Positions 7,159 to 15,600 of a stretch of 64,000 nt of DNA are shown one piece after another (the first letter of the stretch is position 1; every line of letters starts with the position of its first letter). The DNA lies in NCBI RefSeq assembly GCF_003626915.1, contig NZ_CP032570.1:2541001-2605000 (forward strand). Reading direction: 5' to 3'. Origin of the DNA: Tsuneonella amylolytica. Lineage in GTDB: Bacteria; Pseudomonadota; Alphaproteobacteria; Sphingomonadales; Sphingomonadaceae. Made by a program: the position numbers and the translations under genes. Under the pieces are notes generated by a model. It was not told the DNA's origin and did no database searches. It worked only from the letters and a program-made list of their open reading frames with translations.

Positions 7159-8691
7159 TTGGCCCAAGAGCCAAAGTCCGAAATCGAATTCGACGACGAA
7201 TCGACCGAGAAGGGGGTCTGGCGGTTCGCCAGGGCCGAGCGTGCGAGCGTCATCATCGATGCGGAAGATTACTTCGCCCTGATGCAGCAGGCGATGTTGA
7301 AGGCGAAGCTCCGCATTTTTCTAGTCGGATGGGACTTCGATACCCGCATCCATCTTGCCGTCGGAAGGCGCTGGTTCAGCCGCCTGTTCCGACGCAACCA
7401 TCCGCGCCGTCTCGGCAGCTTCCTCATGTGGCTCGCGCGAAAGCACAAGCCGCTCGAGATCCGCATCCTCAAGTGGAGTTTCGGCATCTTCCAGTTCGCC
7501 AAGCGCGGATACATGCTGATCGATATCCTCCGCATGGCCAGCTATAAGGGGATCACGTTCAAGTTCGATACCCATCACCCTGTGGGCTGCAGCCATCATC
7601 AGAAGATCGCCGTTCTCGACGACCGGCTGGCGGTCTGCGGCGGGATCGACATGACCCAGGATCGCTGGGACACGCGCGAGCATATCGAGCACGACCGGCG
7701 GCGGCGTCGTCCGCACGGGTTCAAGTACGGCCCGTGGCACGACGCCACGATGATGATGGAAGGTGAGGTCGCACGGCAATTGGGCTGCCTCTCCCGCGAA
7801 CGCTGGCATCGCGCCGGCGGCGAGCAGCTGAACGAGGTCCAGATTCCGGACGACAGCCTCTGGCCGGAAAAGCTGCCCGTCATGTTCGAGAATGTCGAGA
7901 TCGGCATCGCGCGCACGCGGGCGAAGTACAAGGAACTGCCCAAGGTCGACGAGATCGAGGACCTGCTGCTCGCCCAAATCGCCGGCGCGAAGAAGTTCAT
8001 CTACTCCGAGAACCAGTACCTCACCTCGAACAAGATCGCCGACGCGCTGGCCAAGCGCCTCGCGGAGGACGACCCGCCAGAGATCGTGCTGGTCCAGCCG
8101 ATGACGGCCGACGGCTGGCTCGAACAACAGGCGATGGATCACGCCCGCGCCTGCCTGCTTCGCGGCTTGCACGAATGCGACCACAAGAATCGCTTTGGTT
8201 TGTTCGTGCCGCATACCGGCGAGAAGCCGATCTACGTCCACGCCAAACTCACCATTTTCGACGACACCATCCTCCGGATCGGCTCGGCGAACTGGAACAA
8301 CCGGTCGATGGGGCTCGATTCGGAGTGCGATGTCTTCATCGACTGCGAGAGGCCCGGCAACGCCGACGCATGCCACCAGATCGCCGCTGTTCGTCGTTCG
8401 CTTCTGGCGGAGCACTGCGGAATGGAAGAGGACGAGGTGGAGCGCTTGCTCACCGCCGATCCGTCGATGCTCAAGCTGATCGCCGAGCACGGCCAGAAGA
8501 ACAGCCGCACCCTGCAACCTTTTCAGATCCCCGAGCTCAACGAGATCGAGGAAACGCTGGCAGGCTCGCAGCTTCTCGATCCGGAGGAACCCGACGAGAT
8601 GTTCGAACCGTTTGCCGGCGGCGGCCTGCTTAAGAAGGGCAGCTTTATCGGCCGCGCCTACAACCGCGCGAAGAAAGGATTCCGCAAATGA
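7159..8691 (+). CDS. Phospholipase D family protein
   Basis: A 510-residue PLD-superfamily enzyme with two HKD motifs: H147-Q-K149...D154 (CSHHQKIAVLDD) and H361-A-K363...D368 (VHAKLTIFDD), each followed by the expected G-G-I-D or G-S-A-N-W-N-N-R-S. The family cleaves or exchanges phosphodiester bonds of phospholipids. No signal peptide or membrane segment is obvious, so a cytoplasmic-face or inner-membrane-associated role is inferred. The start TTG 7159 was chosen for the strong purine-rich AAGGGGGGGAAG upstream; the longer open frame back to 6766 covers the tRNA and mutT and cannot be coding. The stop overlaps folE by 4 bp. Confidence 0.85.
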   Translation: MAQEPKSEIEFDDESTEKGVWRFARAERASVIIDAEDYFALMQQAMLKAKLRIFLVGWDFDTRIHLAVGRRWFSRLFRRNHPRRLGSFLMWLARKHKPLEIRILKWSFGIFQFAKRGYMLIDILRMASYKGITFKFDTHHPVGCSHHQKIAVLDDRLAVCGGIDMTQDRWDTREHIEHDRRRRRPHGFKYGPWHDATMMMEGEVARQLGCLSRERWHRAGGEQLNEVQIPDDSLWPEKLPVMFENVEIGIARTRAKYKELPKVDEIEDLLLAQIAGAKKFIYSENQYLTSNKIADALAKRLAEDDPPEIVLVQPMTADGWLEQQAMDHARACLLRGLHECDHKNRFGLFVPHTGEKPIYVHAKLTIFDDTILRIGSANWNNRSMGLDSECDVFIDCERPGNADACHQIAAVRRSLLAEHCGMEEDEVERLLTADPSMLKLIAEHGQKNSRTLQPFQIPELNEIEETLAGSQLLDPEEPDEMFEPFAGGGLLKKGSFIGRAYNRAKKGFRK

Positions 8692-9311
8692 GCAGTCTAG
8701 TCGGACCCGACGAAGACGATCCCGTATCCCGCGATGGTACGACGAAACCGCCGGTGCCGGAACACGTGCAGGCGGCGATCCGGACGCTCATCGAATGGGC
8801 TGGCGACGATCCGGCGCGGGAAGGCCTGCTCGATACGCCCAGCCGCGTCGCGCGGGCGTGGAAGGAATACTGCCTCGGCTATACCGAAGACCCGTCGATC
8901 TATCTCGGCCGGGTGTTCGAGGAGGTCGGCGGCTACAACGATATCGTGCTGCTCAAGGACATCCCGTTCCAGAGCCACTGCGAACATCACATGGCCCCGA
9001 TCATCGGCAAGGCGGCAATCGCCTACCTGCCGACCGATCGCGTGGTCGGCATCAGCAAGCTCGCGCGTGTGCTCCACGGATTTGCCCGCCGGTTGCAGGT
9101 TCAGGAACGCCTGACCGCCGAGGTCGCCGACTGCATCTGGGACCATCTGCAGCCGCAGGGCGTCGCGGTGGTGATCGAGGCGAGCCACGCGTGCATGACG
9201 GCGCGCGGCGTGCGAACGCCGGGCGTCTCGATGATCACGAGCCGGATGATGGGCACGTTTCTGGAAGATCCCCGCAGCCGCGAGGAAGTGCTCAAGCTGA
9301 TGGGTTACTGA
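8688..9311 (+). CDS. folE: GTP cyclohydrolase I
   Basis: A 207-residue enzyme that converts GTP to 7,8-dihydroneopterin triphosphate, the first step of folate synthesis. Zinc ligands C98 and H101 (SHCEHHMAP) and C169 (SHACMTARG) are all present, marking the zinc-dependent FolE1 type. The C terminus ...REEVLKLMGY matches the family. Its ATG overlaps the phospholipase D stop (ATGA), with AAAGGA in the upstream gene as ribosome site, so translation is coupled. It is convergent with, and overlaps by 7 bp, a small minus-strand gene. Confidence 0.97.
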   Translation: MSSLVGPDEDDPVSRDGTTKPPVPEHVQAAIRTLIEWAGDDPAREGLLDTPSRVARAWKEYCLGYTEDPSIYLGRVFEEVGGYNDIVLLKDIPFQSHCEHHMAPIIGKAAIAYLPTDRVVGISKLARVLHGFARRLQVQERLTAEVADCIWDHLQPQGVAVVIEASHACMTARGVRTPGVSMITSRMMGTFLEDPRSREEVLKLMGY

Positions 9312-9661
9312 GCGAACGCACTCGCGCCGGGCACATGGGCGCACGCGGCGGGCGCGGTTGCCGCCAGCGCGAGATTGGTCGCCATCAGACAGGTCAGCGC
9401 CGCCATGCAGGCCAGCGCGCACAGTTCGACGCGGCGGGCCGCGCGGGGTGCCAGCATCGCTATAAGCAACCGGGTCGCACTGGCGATGACGGCAGCTTGC
9501 AGGAAACCGCCGGCGATCGCCGTGTCGCCGAGAAGAGCGGAAACGACCGCGCCGATCAGCGCGGCCGCCGCCATCCCCGTCCACGCGACCGGAGCCGCGA
9601 GGCGAGCGGAAAGCGGGAGGGCGGGGCGATCGAGATACAGGCCGGTCATTCTCCGGCGCAT
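9305..9661 (-). CDS. Small hydrophobic membrane protein, unknown function
   Basis: About 118 residues with three hydrophobic stretches (AWTGMAAAALIGAVVSALLG, GGFLQAAVIASATRLLIAML, CALACMAALTCLMATNLALA), so probably a three-helix inner-membrane protein. Several starts are possible (GTG 9670, ATG 9661, ATG 9649) and none has a convincing ribosome site. Third codon positions are G/C-rich in this frame and no competing frame looks coding. If it is not real, 9312-9708 would hold no gene. I do not recognise a family. Confidence 0.55.
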   Translation of the reverse strand: MRRRMTGLYLDRPALPLSARLAAPVAWTGMAAAALIGAVVSALLGDTAIAGGFLQAAVIASATRLLIAMLAPRAARRVELCALACMAALTCLMATNLALAATAPAACAHVPGASAFAQ

Positions 9662-9708
9662 AGCCCGCACGGGTTAAGGAACCGTTGCTCCGCGCCTCCC
9701 GCTCGTCG

Positions 9709-10188
9709 TCAGAGCTGTCCGAGCATGTGGTCGGCGCTGGATACCGAGAAATCGCCCGGGGCCTCGACGTTCAGTTCCTTGACCACGCCGTCTTCGACGA
9801 TCGCCGACCAGCGCTGGCCGCGCTTGCCCATGCCGAAGCCCGATCCGTCCATGGTGAGCCCCATCGCCTCGGCGAATTCGCCGTTGCCGTCGGCCAGCAT
9901 CGTGATGTCGTCGGATCCCGTCGCCTTGTTCCAGGCGCCCATGACGAACGCGTCGTTGACCGCGGTGCCGACGATCTCGTCGACGCCCTTCGACTTCAGG
10001 TCGGCTGCCTTTTCCACATAGCCGGGCAGGTGGCGCGCCGAACAGGTCGGGGTGAAGGCGCCGGGCACGGAGAACAGGGCGACCTTCTTGCCCTTGAAAT
10101 ATTCGGCGCTCTGCACCGCTTCGGGGCCGTTCTCGGTGGCCTTGACCAGCTTCACGTCGGGCAGGGTGTCGCCCACTTGGATCGTCAT
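9709..10188 (-). CDS. Peroxiredoxin, Prx5-like, single-cysteine
   Basis: A 159-residue thiol peroxidase. The peroxidatic cysteine is C49 in PGAFTPTCSARHLPGY, the Prx5 signature. There is no other cysteine in the protein, so it must be a 1-Cys enzyme resolved by glutathione/glutaredoxin or another external thiol. It reduces H2O2 and alkyl hydroperoxides in the cytoplasm. The start at 10188 has AAAGGA 9 bases upstream; a longer in-frame start at 10278 would run into the ahcY operator. It is divergent from ahcY. Confidence 0.93.
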   Translation of the reverse strand: MTIQVGDTLPDVKLVKATENGPEAVQSAEYFKGKKVALFSVPGAFTPTCSARHLPGYVEKAADLKSKGVDEIVGTAVNDAFVMGAWNKATGSDDITMLADGNGEFAEAMGLTMDGSGFGMGKRGQRWSAIVEDGVVKELNVEAPGDFSVSSADHMLGQL

Positions 10189-10276
10189 CGAAGAATTCCT
10201 TTCGCTGTCCCGTCCGTCCGCCGCCCGAGATAGCGAAGCGCGACTTGCGCGCAAGGTCGGGCGCGCCTGGCGGCAC

Positions 10277-10296
10277 ATATAAAGGAAGCTTTATAT
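10277..10296. promoter_or_regulatory. Perfect palindrome upstream of ahcY (SahR-type operator candidate)
   Basis: ATATAAAG-N4-CTTTATAT, a perfect 8-bp inverted repeat in otherwise very GC-rich DNA, directly touching the -35 box of the predicted ahcY promoter. Size and AT-rich symmetry fit an ArsR-family dimer site; SahR, an ArsR-type S-adenosylhomocysteine sensor, is known to control ahcY in proteobacteria. Assignment to SahR is inference. Confidence 0.6.
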
Positions 10297-10324
10297 TTGC
10301 CTTGGCGGGATACCGGCGCTAGGG
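10297..10324 (+). promoter_or_regulatory. Predicted ahcY promoter
   Basis: TTGCCT (10297-10302), 16 bp, CTAGGG (10319-10324) within GCTAGGGC. A start about 7 bases later would leave a leader of roughly 27 nt containing GGAGA. The operator palindrome abuts the -35 box, which fits repression by occlusion. Confidence 0.55.
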
Positions 10325-10358
10325 CGCGGGCAACCTGAATTCCCCGGAGACAAGACCA

Positions 10359-11783
10359 GTGGCCACTACCGCCGAAACGACCGCCCGCGACTATGTCATC
10401 AAAGATATAGGCCTTGCCGACTACGGCCGCGACGAGATCGCGATCGCCGAGACCGAGATGCCTGGCTTGATGGCGCTGCGCGAGGAATACGGCGCGTCGC
10501 AGCCGCTCAAGGGCGCGCGTATCACCGGCAGCCTGCACATGACCATCCAGACCGCGGTGCTGATCGAGACGCTTGTCGCGCTGGGCGCCGAAGTGCGCTG
10601 GGCGACCTGCAACATATTCTCCACCCAGGACCACGCCGCCGCCGCGATCGCTGCGCAGGATATCCCCGTCTTCGCCGTGAAGGGCGAGAGCCTCGCCGAA
10701 TACTGGGACTACGTCGGCCGCATCTTCGACTGGTCGAGCGAAGGCGATCCGGATCTCACCTGCAACCTCATCCTCGACGACGGCGGCGACGCCACGATGT
10801 TCGCGCTGTGGGGCGCGCGGGTCGAGGCGGGCGAGGACCTGTTCGAGCCCTCGAACGCCGAGGAAGTCGAATTCGTTCGCGCGCTGAAGGCGTTCCTCAA
10901 GGCGAAGCCCGGCTACCTCTCCGCCAGCGTCAAGGCGATCAAGGGCGTTTCGGAAGAGACGACCACGGGCGTCCATCGTCTCTATAGCCTCGCCAAGCAG
11001 GGCAAGCTGCCGTTCCCCGCGATCAACGTGAACGACAGCGTGACCAAGTCGAAGTTCGACAACCTCTACGGCTGCCGCGAATCGCTGGTCGACGCGATCC
11101 GCCGCGCGACCGACGTGATGCTGTCGGGCAAGGTCGCCTGCGTTGCCGGCTACGGCGACGTCGGCAAGGGTTCCGCCCAGAGCCTGCGCAATGGCGGTGC
11201 GCGCGTGCTGGTGACCGAGATTGATCCGATCTGCGCGCTGCAGGCGGCGATGGAAGGCTACGAAGTCGTGACGATGGAGGAAGCGGTGACCCGCGCCGAC
11301 ATCTTCGTGACCACCACCGGCAACGAGGACGTGATCACCGCCGAGCACATGAAGGCGATGAAGCCCATGAGCATCGTGTGCAACATCGGTCACTTCGACA
11401 GCGAGATCCAGATCGGCGCGCTCGACAATTACGAGTGGAAGGAAGTGAAGGCGGGCACCGACCTCGTCACTTTCCCCGACGGCAAGCAGATCATCGTGCT
11501 CGCCAAGGGCCGGCTCGTGAACCTCGGCTGCGCCACTGGCCACCCGAGCTTCGTGATGAGCTGCAGCTTCACAAACCAGACCTTGGCGCAGATCGAGCTG
11601 TTCACCAAGGGCGGCGAATACGGCAACGACGTCTATGTCCTGCCCAAGCACCTCGACGAAAAGGTCGCAGCCCTGCACCTCGACAAGCTGGGTGTGAAGC
11701 TGAGCAAGCTGACGAAGGAACAGGCCGATTACATCGGCGTGCCGGTGGAAGGGCCGTTCAAGCCCGATCATTACCGCTACTGA
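10359..11783 (+). CDS. ahcY: S-adenosylhomocysteine hydrolase
   Basis: A 474-residue enzyme that splits S-adenosylhomocysteine into adenosine and homocysteine, clearing the product inhibitor of methyltransferases. Diagnostic features are the substrate segment [17 protein letters not shown], the NAD-binding loop GYGDVGKG (about residues 264-271) and the C-terminal signature PDHYRY. The start is GTG 10359 with GGAGA upstream. It lies upstream of the DivL-like gene, an order often seen in alphaproteobacteria. Regulation by the palindrome at 10277 is likely. Confidence 0.98.
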   Translation: MATTAETTARDYVIKDIGLADYGRDEIAIAETEMPGLMALREEYGASQPLKGARITGSLHMTIQTAVLIETLVALGAEVRWATCNIFSTQDHAAAAIAAQDIPVFAVKGESLAEYWDYVGRIFDWSSEGDPDLTCNLILDDGGDATMFALWGARVEAGEDLFEPSNAEEVEFVRALKAFLKAKPGYLSASVKAIKGVSEETTTGVHRLYSLAKQGKLPFPAINVNDSVTKSKFDNLYGCRESLVDAIRRATDVMLSGKVACVAGYGDVGKGSAQSLRNGGARVLVTEIDPICALQAAMEGYEVVTMEEAVTRADIFVTTTGNEDVITAEHMKAMKPMSIVCNIGHFDSEIQIGALDNYEWKEVKAGTDLVTFPDGKQIIVLAKGRLVNLGCATGHPSFVMSCSFTNQTLAQIELFTKGGEYGNDVYVLPKHLDEKVAALHLDKLGVKLSKLTKEQADYIGVPVEGPFKPDHYRY

Positions 11784-11798
11784 CGCTGCCGGCCGAGG

Positions 11799-11826
11799 TT
11801 GCATCGGCGCGGCAGCGCGCATAGCT
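11799..11826 (+). promoter_or_regulatory. Predicted promoter for the DivL-like gene
   Basis: TTGCAT (11799-11804), 16 bp, ATAGCT (11821-11826), ending 7 bases before the ATG. The layout (TTGC, N13, GC(C/A)TAGCT, GCCGC, ATG) matches that before accA. A transcript from here would be leaderless. Confidence 0.35.
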
Positions 11827-11833
11827 GCCGCGC
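11807..11833 (+). other. Perfect GC-rich hairpin abutting the DivL-like start codon
   Basis: GCGCGGCAGC (11807-11816) pairs with GCTGCCGCGC (11824-11833), a 10-bp stem with a 7-nt loop, ending at the base before the ATG. A competing stem CGCTGCC (11784-11790) with GGCAGCG (11811-11817) is also possible. In a read-through ahcY transcript this would bury the ribosome-binding region; it could also act as a stem for partial termination after ahcY. Confidence 0.6.
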
Positions 11834-14173
11834 ATGCAGTTCACCCCCACCGCGCTCGCGCTCATCGGCCTCGTGCTCGCGGCGTGGGTCGCGGGGGCGG
11901 CCTGGCTGATGATCGCCGCCGGCGCCAGGGCGCGGGCGGCCGAAGCCTCGCGCAAGGCCGCGCGCCGGATGGCGCGGATGATCGACGAGGCTCCGGCGAT
12001 CCCGCTGCTGGTCCGCGCTGACGGGAAGATCGAAGGCAGCGAGCGGCTGGCCGGCTGGCTCGGCCTGCCGAAACTGCCGCAATACCTGTCCGAGCTCGGC
12101 GGTAGCCAGGGCGGGGGGAAGGGTCTTTCGGCCGAACAGCTCGCGACGCTGACCGATAACGTCGTGCGCGCGCAGAAGACCGCCGCGCCGTTTCGCATGG
12201 CGCTGACTCCGCCGGGTTCGCGCCGCAGTCTCGCCGTGCGCGGATCGCTTGCCGATCCGCAGGTGTCCCCCGGCGGCGCGGCGCTGCTGTGGGTGTTCGA
12301 CTTTTCGGAAAGCGAGAACGAACTGACAAAGCTGCGCGCGGAGGCGAGCCGGGCGCGCAGCGACTTCGCCGCGCTGGTCGGTCTGATCGAGGCGGCCCCC
12401 ATGCCGATGTGGTTCCGTGGCCCCGACGGGCGATTGAAGCTCGTCAACCGCGCCTACCTCGCCGCGGTCGGGCGCGACAGCGCCGAAGCGGCGGTGGCCG
12501 ACCAGGTCGAACTGATGGAATCGGTCGACGGACTCACCGCCGCCGAAGTCGCGATTCAGGCCGCTCAACAGAAGACGCCGGTCGAACGGATCGTTGCCGC
12601 GACCATCGACGGGGCGCGTCGGAGCCTCAGGGTCAGCGACCTGCCGTTGGGCGACGAAGGCATCGCCGGCTACGCGGTCGATATCGAGGAGATGGAAGAG
12701 CAGGCGCGCAGCTTCCGCGCGTTCCGCGAGGCGCAGCGCCAGATGCTCGACCAGCTGTCGGTCGGCGTCGCGCAGTTCGGCCCCGACCGGCGCCTGCAAT
12801 CGGCCAACCAGCCCTTCCGCCGTGCATTCTCTCTGCGGCAAGGCGCGGGCGAGATCGAGTTCGAACGTTTCCTGCGCGAATCGCGCGAGGCCGGGCGGAC
12901 GCCCGAGGTGCGCGATTTTCCCGCCTGGCGCGCCGAGCGCAGCGAATGGTTCCTGGCCGATGCGCCGGTCGAGGAAGCATGGCCGCTGTCGAACGGCACG
13001 CACCTGCGCATCGTGGCGCAACCGATGCCCGACGGGGGCCTCGTCCTCATCGCGGAGGATCGCACCGAAAGCCTCGCACTGTCCGCCAACCGCGATACCT
13101 TGCTGCGCACCCGCACGGCGACCTTCGACAGCCTGTTCGAGGCGCTGGCGATCTTCGCGCCCGACGGACACATGCAATTGTGGAACCGCCGGTTCGCCGC
13201 CGCATGGGGACTGGCCGAGGACGACCTCGACGGCCATCCCACCGCGGACGAACTACTGGCCAAAGTCGGTCCCCTGCTGGCCAAACCCAAACAGGCCAAG
13301 GCGATCGGCGAGATCGTGCGCGGCGCCACGCTCGATCGCAAGCAGACCGGCGGGCGCGTGCTGCTCGGCGACGGACGCACGCTCGAGATCGCGGGCGTGC
13401 CGCTGCCCGACGGCAACGGCCTCCTTACGATCCTCGACATCACCGATTCGCAGATGGCCGAAGATGCCTTGCGCGAACGGGCCGAGGCGCTGGAGGCGGC
13501 GGACGAGTTGAAGACGCGCTTCCTCGCCAACATGAGCTACGAATTCCGCGTGCCGCTGACCTCGATCGGCGGGTTCGCCGAATTGCTGGAGGCGGGGGTC
13601 GCCGGCGAGCTGACCGAACAGGGTCAGGAGTACGTCGCGGCGATCCTCGAATCGGTTCGCAAGCTGACCGACCAGGTCGAGAACGTGCTGGACCTGTCGC
13701 AAAGCGAGGCAGGCCTGCTGCCGCTCGCGACCGAGCGGCTCGATCTGCTCCCGTTCGTGACGCAGGTCGTGCGCGACCGCGAGGCGGCGATCGTGGCCGC
13801 AGGCCTTGCGCTCGATTTGCGCGGAGGCGGCGCGGCCAAGGTGGAAGCCGATCCGCGCCAGCTCGGCCGGGCAATCGGGCAACTGCTCGACAACGCCATC
13901 GCCGCGACGCCGGAGGGCGGCAAGCTGCTGGTCGATCTGTCGCGCAGGAACGATGGCGTGCGGATCGTCGTGTCGGACAACGGGCGCGGCATGACGAAAG
14001 ACGAACTACGCCGCGCACTTGAGGGGCTGACCACCGGTCCCGACGGGCGGCCGGAACGGCGGCAGGGCCTTGGCATTCCGCTCGCGCGGCAGCTGGTCGA
14101 GGCGCACGGCGGCACGCTCGATATCGTGTCCCGGCGCGGCGAGGGCACCTTCGCGACGATCTGGCTGCCGTGA
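11834..14173 (+). CDS. divL: DivL-like PAS-domain histidine pseudokinase with Tyr in the H-box
   Basis: A 779-residue protein with one N-terminal membrane helix (about 5-27), PAS-like domains spread over about 90-550, a dimerisation helix and a C-terminal HATPase domain (about 650-779; SDNGRGM and RQGLGIPLAR boxes present). The H-box reads ANMSYEFRVPL: the phosphoacceptor His is replaced by Tyr569. The same change defines Caulobacter DivL (Tyr550 of 769 residues), which acts with DivK and CckA in cell-cycle control rather than as an ordinary kinase. Position between ahcY and tsaE supports orthology. No Shine-Dalgarno sequence is visible; the upstream in-frame codon is a stop, fixing the ATG at 11834 as the earliest start. 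Confidence 0.8.
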   Translation: MQFTPTALALIGLVLAAWVAGAAWLMIAAGARARAAEASRKAARRMARMIDEAPAIPLLVRADGKIEGSERLAGWLGLPKLPQYLSELGGSQGGGKGLSAEQLATLTDNVVRAQKTAAPFRMALTPPGSRRSLAVRGSLADPQVSPGGAALLWVFDFSESENELTKLRAEASRARSDFAALVGLIEAAPMPMWFRGPDGRLKLVNRAYLAAVGRDSAEAAVADQVELMESVDGLTAAEVAIQAAQQKTPVERIVAATIDGARRSLRVSDLPLGDEGIAGYAVDIEEMEEQARSFRAFREAQRQMLDQLSVGVAQFGPDRRLQSANQPFRRAFSLRQGAGEIEFERFLRESREAGRTPEVRDFPAWRAERSEWFLADAPVEEAWPLSNGTHLRIVAQPMPDGGLVLIAEDRTESLALSANRDTLLRTRTATFDSLFEALAIFAPDGHMQLWNRRFAAAWGLAEDDLDGHPTADELLAKVGPLLAKPKQAKAIGEIVRGATLDRKQTGGRVLLGDGRTLEIAGVPLPDGNGLLTILDITDSQMAEDALRERAEALEAADELKTRFLANMSYEFRVPLTSIGGFAELLEAGVAGELTEQGQEYVAAILESVRKLTDQVENVLDLSQSEAGLLPLATERLDLLPFVTQVVRDREAAIVAAGLALDLRGGGAAKVEADPRQLGRAIGQLLDNAIAATPEGGKLLVDLSRRNDGVRIVVSDNGRGMTKDELRRALEGLTTGPDGRPERRQGLGIPLARQLVEAHGGTLDIVSRRGEGTFATIWLP

Positions 14174-14607
14174 CGGTCGACCTGCCGGACCTTGCCGCGA
14201 TGGACGCGTTCGGCGCGCGGATTGCGAAATGCGTGCGGGCTGGCGACGTCGTTGCGCTGTCGGGCGGGCTCGGTGCGGGCAAGACCACTCTTGCGCGCGC
14301 GGTCCTCCGGGCGCTCGGCCACCCGGGCGAGGTGCCGTCGCCCACGTTCACCATCCTCGAAACCTACGACGACCTCGATCCTGCTGTCGTCCACGCGGAC
14401 TTCTACAGGTTGCGCGATCCGGGCGAAGTCGCGGAACTGGGGCTCGACGATTATCGCGAAGGCGCGGTGCTGCTGGCCGAATGGCCCGATCACGCGGGCG
14501 GCTTCGCGGGAGAGGCGCAATGCCTCGAAATCGCGCTGGAAAGCCGTGGGCAAGGGCGCAGGGCCGTTGTGCGGGGCGGGGCCGATTGGCTAGGGCGGAT
14601 GCCATGA
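14170..14607 (+). CDS. tsaE: tRNA threonylcarbamoyladenosine biosynthesis ATPase TsaE
   Basis: A 145-residue P-loop protein with Walker A SGGLGAGKTT at residues 31-40 and the family signature SPTFTI followed by the HADFYRL segment. TsaE works with TsaB and TsaD to make t6A37 in tRNAs that read ANN codons. It starts at GTG 14170, overlapping the upstream stop by 4 bp (GTGA), and its own stop overlaps amgK (ATGA), indicating a tightly coupled operon. Confidence 0.93.
   Translation: MTVDLPDLAAMDAFGARIAKCVRAGDVVALSGGLGAGKTTLARAVLRALGHPGEVPSPTFTILETYDDLDPAVVHADFYRLRDPGEVAELGLDDYREGAVLLAEWPDHAGGFAGEAQCLEIALESRGQGRRAVVRGGADWLGRMP
14567..14595 (+). promoter_or_regulatory. Predicted internal promoter for amgK within tsaE
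   Basis: TTGTGC (14567-14572), 17 bp, CTAGGG (14590-14595) within GCTAGGGC. The octamer ends 7 bases before the amgK ATG, so the product would be leaderless. It lies inside the tsaE reading frame, so it may be coincidental. Confidence 0.35.
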
Positions 14608-15590
14608 GCGAGCTACCGCCCGGATGCCCCGAGGGCCTCACCGATTTTCTCGACCGTGCAGGCTGGCGTGCTGCAGAGATCGATACGATCCCCGGCGATG
14701 CCTCGTTTCGTCGCTACTTCAGGGTGCGGGACGGGGACCGCAAGGCGATGCTGATGCACGCTCCGCCCCCGCACGAGGATCCGCAGCCGTTCCTCGATGT
14801 CGCGGGCTGGCTGACCAGCCACGGGCTGCGCGCGCCCGGCATCTTCTCGTCGGAAGCCGAAGCAGGCTGGGTCCTGCTCGAAGATTTCGGCGACGACCGG
14901 ATGCGCGACTGGCTCGACGTCAACCCCGGCGGCGAGACCGGGGCCTACGCCGCGGCGATCGACGCGCTGGTCGAGCTCCGCACGATGCCGCCGGGTCCGT
15001 TCTCGCCTTACGACCTTGCGACCTACCAGCGCGAGACGGCGCTGCTGACCGAATGGTATGCGCCCGCCGCGGGGCTGGACGTCGACGTGGCCGGGTACGA
15101 GACGGCGTGGTTCGCGGTCCTCGGCCCGCTGATCGAGCGCCAGCAACCGGGCGTCACCGTGCTGCGCGACTACCACGCCGAGAACATCATGCTGCTCCCC
15201 GGCGGTCAGCAGGGCCTTATCGATTTCCAGGACGCGCTGGTCGGCCACCCTGCCTACGATGTCGTGAGCCTGCTGCAGGATGCCCGGCGCGAGGTTTCGC
15301 CCGAACTCGAACGGGCCATGCTCGACCGCTACATCGCCGCGACGGATGCCGGGCCAGATTTCGAGGCCGACTACGCCCGGCTCGGCGCGCAGCGAAACGC
15401 AAAGATCGTCGGGATCTTCACGCGGCTGTACAAGCGTGACGGGAAACCGCGCTATCTCGAGATGATCCCGCGGGTGTGGGAGGCGATGGAACGCGATCTC
15501 GCGCACCCCGCACTCGCGCCCGTGGCCGCGTGGTTCGATGCGAACATCCCGCGCGCTCTGCGCGAAGCGGGCGGCGGGACGATTTCGTGA
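14604..15590 (+). CDS. amgK: Anomeric MurNAc/GlcNAc kinase AmgK (APH-fold)
   Basis: A 328-residue aminoglycoside-phosphotransferase-fold kinase. The catalytic loop is LRDYHAENIML (D189, N194) and the metal-binding D207 lies in LIDFQD. The following gene encodes a MurU-type nucleotidyltransferase, and this pair forms the AmgK-MurU route that recycles MurNAc from peptidoglycan to UDP-MurNAc, bypassing early de novo synthesis and conferring some intrinsic fosfomycin tolerance in Pseudomonas. Specificity here is inferred from the pair. The ATG at 14604 overlaps the tsaE stop. Confidence 0.85.
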   Translation: MSELPPGCPEGLTDFLDRAGWRAAEIDTIPGDASFRRYFRVRDGDRKAMLMHAPPPHEDPQPFLDVAGWLTSHGLRAPGIFSSEAEAGWVLLEDFGDDRMRDWLDVNPGGETGAYAAAIDALVELRTMPPGPFSPYDLATYQRETALLTEWYAPAAGLDVDVAGYETAWFAVLGPLIERQQPGVTVLRDYHAENIMLLPGGQQGLIDFQDALVGHPAYDVVSLLQDARREVSPELERAMLDRYIAATDAGPDFEADYARLGAQRNAKIVGIFTRLYKRDGKPRYLEMIPRVWEAMERDLAHPALAPVAAWFDANIPRALREAGGGTIS

Positions 15591-15600
15591 AGGCCGGCGG

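Noticed and set aside
9375-9677. 100-codon plus-strand frame opposite the small membrane protein
   Set aside because: Composition (Arg/Ala/Ser) and lack of hydropathy pattern mark it as a shadow; the minus-strand frame has clear membrane helices.
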